This document shows, in pieces, positions 5,789-5,908 of a stretch of 5,908 nucleotides of DNA. A program made the position numbers and the translations under genes. Source of the stretch: Gemmatimonadota bacterium (GTDB lineage: Bacteria; Gemmatimonadota; Gemmatimonadetes; Palauibacterales; Palauibacteraceae). The notes beneath the pieces are model-generated. The model was given only the letters and a program-made list of their open reading frames with translations, ran no database searches and had not been told where the DNA came from. Each line of letters starts with the position of its first letter. Position 1 is the first letter of the stretch. The DNA lies in the NCBI GenBank assembly GCA_030601615.1, contig JAUVTH010000096.1:1-5908 (forward strand), in the 5' to 3' direction.

Positions 5789-5797
5789 TTATCCACA
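5789..5797 (+). promoter_or_regulatory. DnaA box 1
   Basis: TTATCCACA is a perfect match to the high-affinity bacterial DnaA box (TTATNCACA). It lies in the intergenic region after the bactofilin, 10 bp upstream of an identical copy. Confidence 0.8.
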
Positions 5798-5798
5798 G

Positions 5799-5807
5799 TT
5801 ATCCACA
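5799..5807 (+). promoter_or_regulatory. DnaA box 2
   Basis: A second perfect TTATCCACA in the same orientation, offset by 10 bp, about one helical turn, from box 1. The phasing places both boxes on one face of the DNA and would allow cooperative binding of adjacent DnaA molecules. Confidence 0.8.
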
Positions 5808-5840
5808 GGGGTGCCCGTGCCGTGTCGACCGAAGGGACGG

Positions 5841-5849
5841 TTTTCCACA
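5841..5849 (+). promoter_or_regulatory. Weaker DnaA box 3
   Basis: TTTTCCACA is one base away from the DnaA consensus, in the same orientation as the two perfect boxes and 42 bp downstream of the second. It sits 21 bp before the start of the next gene, within its probable promoter or leader. Support comes mainly from its neighbours. Confidence 0.45.
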
Positions 5850-5870
5850 TCATTCGTGTGAGGAACCGTC

Positions 5871-5908
5871 ATGGTGGTTGAGGCCCTTCTGTTCCTGGTC
5901 AGCCTGAC
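5871..5908 (+). CDS. Start of an unrecognised, probably membrane, protein
   Basis: ATG at 5871 is preceded by GAGG (5860..5863) with a 7-nt spacer, and the frame is open to the window edge. Only 12 full codons are visible (MVVEALLFLVSL). The sequence is strongly hydrophobic after E4, as expected of a membrane segment or signal anchor at the N-terminus. It is too short to assign a family; transporter-type proteins often start this way, but so do many others. Three DnaA-box-like sites lie just upstream. Confidence 0.6.
   Translation, partial: MVVEALLFLVSL

Noticed and set aside
1..5908. tRNA, rRNA, CRISPR, insertion sequence, prophage or attachment-site signatures
   Set aside because: None seen on either strand; there are no long repeats or transposase-like frames.

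Overview
The window is high-GC bacterial chromosome and reads mostly as housekeeping DNA. It holds the chromosome-partitioning locus of its genome: mnmG (gidA), two parS sites, parA, parB, an anchored M23 peptidase and a bactofilin. The mnmG-parA-parB order and short chromosomal-type ParA and ParB proteins are typical of an origin-proximal region. The parAB-M23-bactofilin combination in GC-rich DNA would fit Gemmatimonadota or a similar Gram-negative phylum. That assignment is a guess from gene content; no rRNA or other marker is present.

Layout. The left end is transcribed leftward: an acylphosphatase (224..511) followed by the first 50 codons of an unrecognised gene that runs off the left edge. 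A divergent intergenic region of about 117 bp (512..628) contains a perfect 16-bp GC palindrome and a second inverted repeat. Rightward from it runs mnmG (629..2521). The mnmG-parA gap (2522..2739) carries two identical 16-bp parS sites, a promoter-like element just downstream of them, and a potentially structured leader. Then come parA (2740..3537), parB (3524..4423, TTG start overlapping parA by 14 nt), an M23 peptidase (4420..5205, ATGA overlap with parB) and, after 79 nt, a bactofilin (5285..5734). The last intergenic stretch (5735..5870) has two tandem perfect DnaA boxes and a third near-match. At 5871 another rightward gene begins, probably for a membrane protein, cut off after 12 codons.

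How the genes fit together. MnmG modifies wobble uridines of certain tRNAs. ParA, ParB and parS form the ATPase/CTPase machinery that moves sister origins apart. The M23 enzyme is predicted to be membrane-anchored with its catalytic domain outside the cytoplasmic membrane, cutting peptidoglycan peptides. Bactofilin polymerises into a membrane-associated scaffold. Close packing of parA, parB and the peptidase implies a single transcript, with bactofilin probably on it. The most interesting reading is therefore a physical and regulatory link between chromosome segregation and local wall remodelling, with parS sites lying directly against the presumed operon promoter. Nothing here is a clearly new system; the individual parts are all recognisable except the two partial edge genes.
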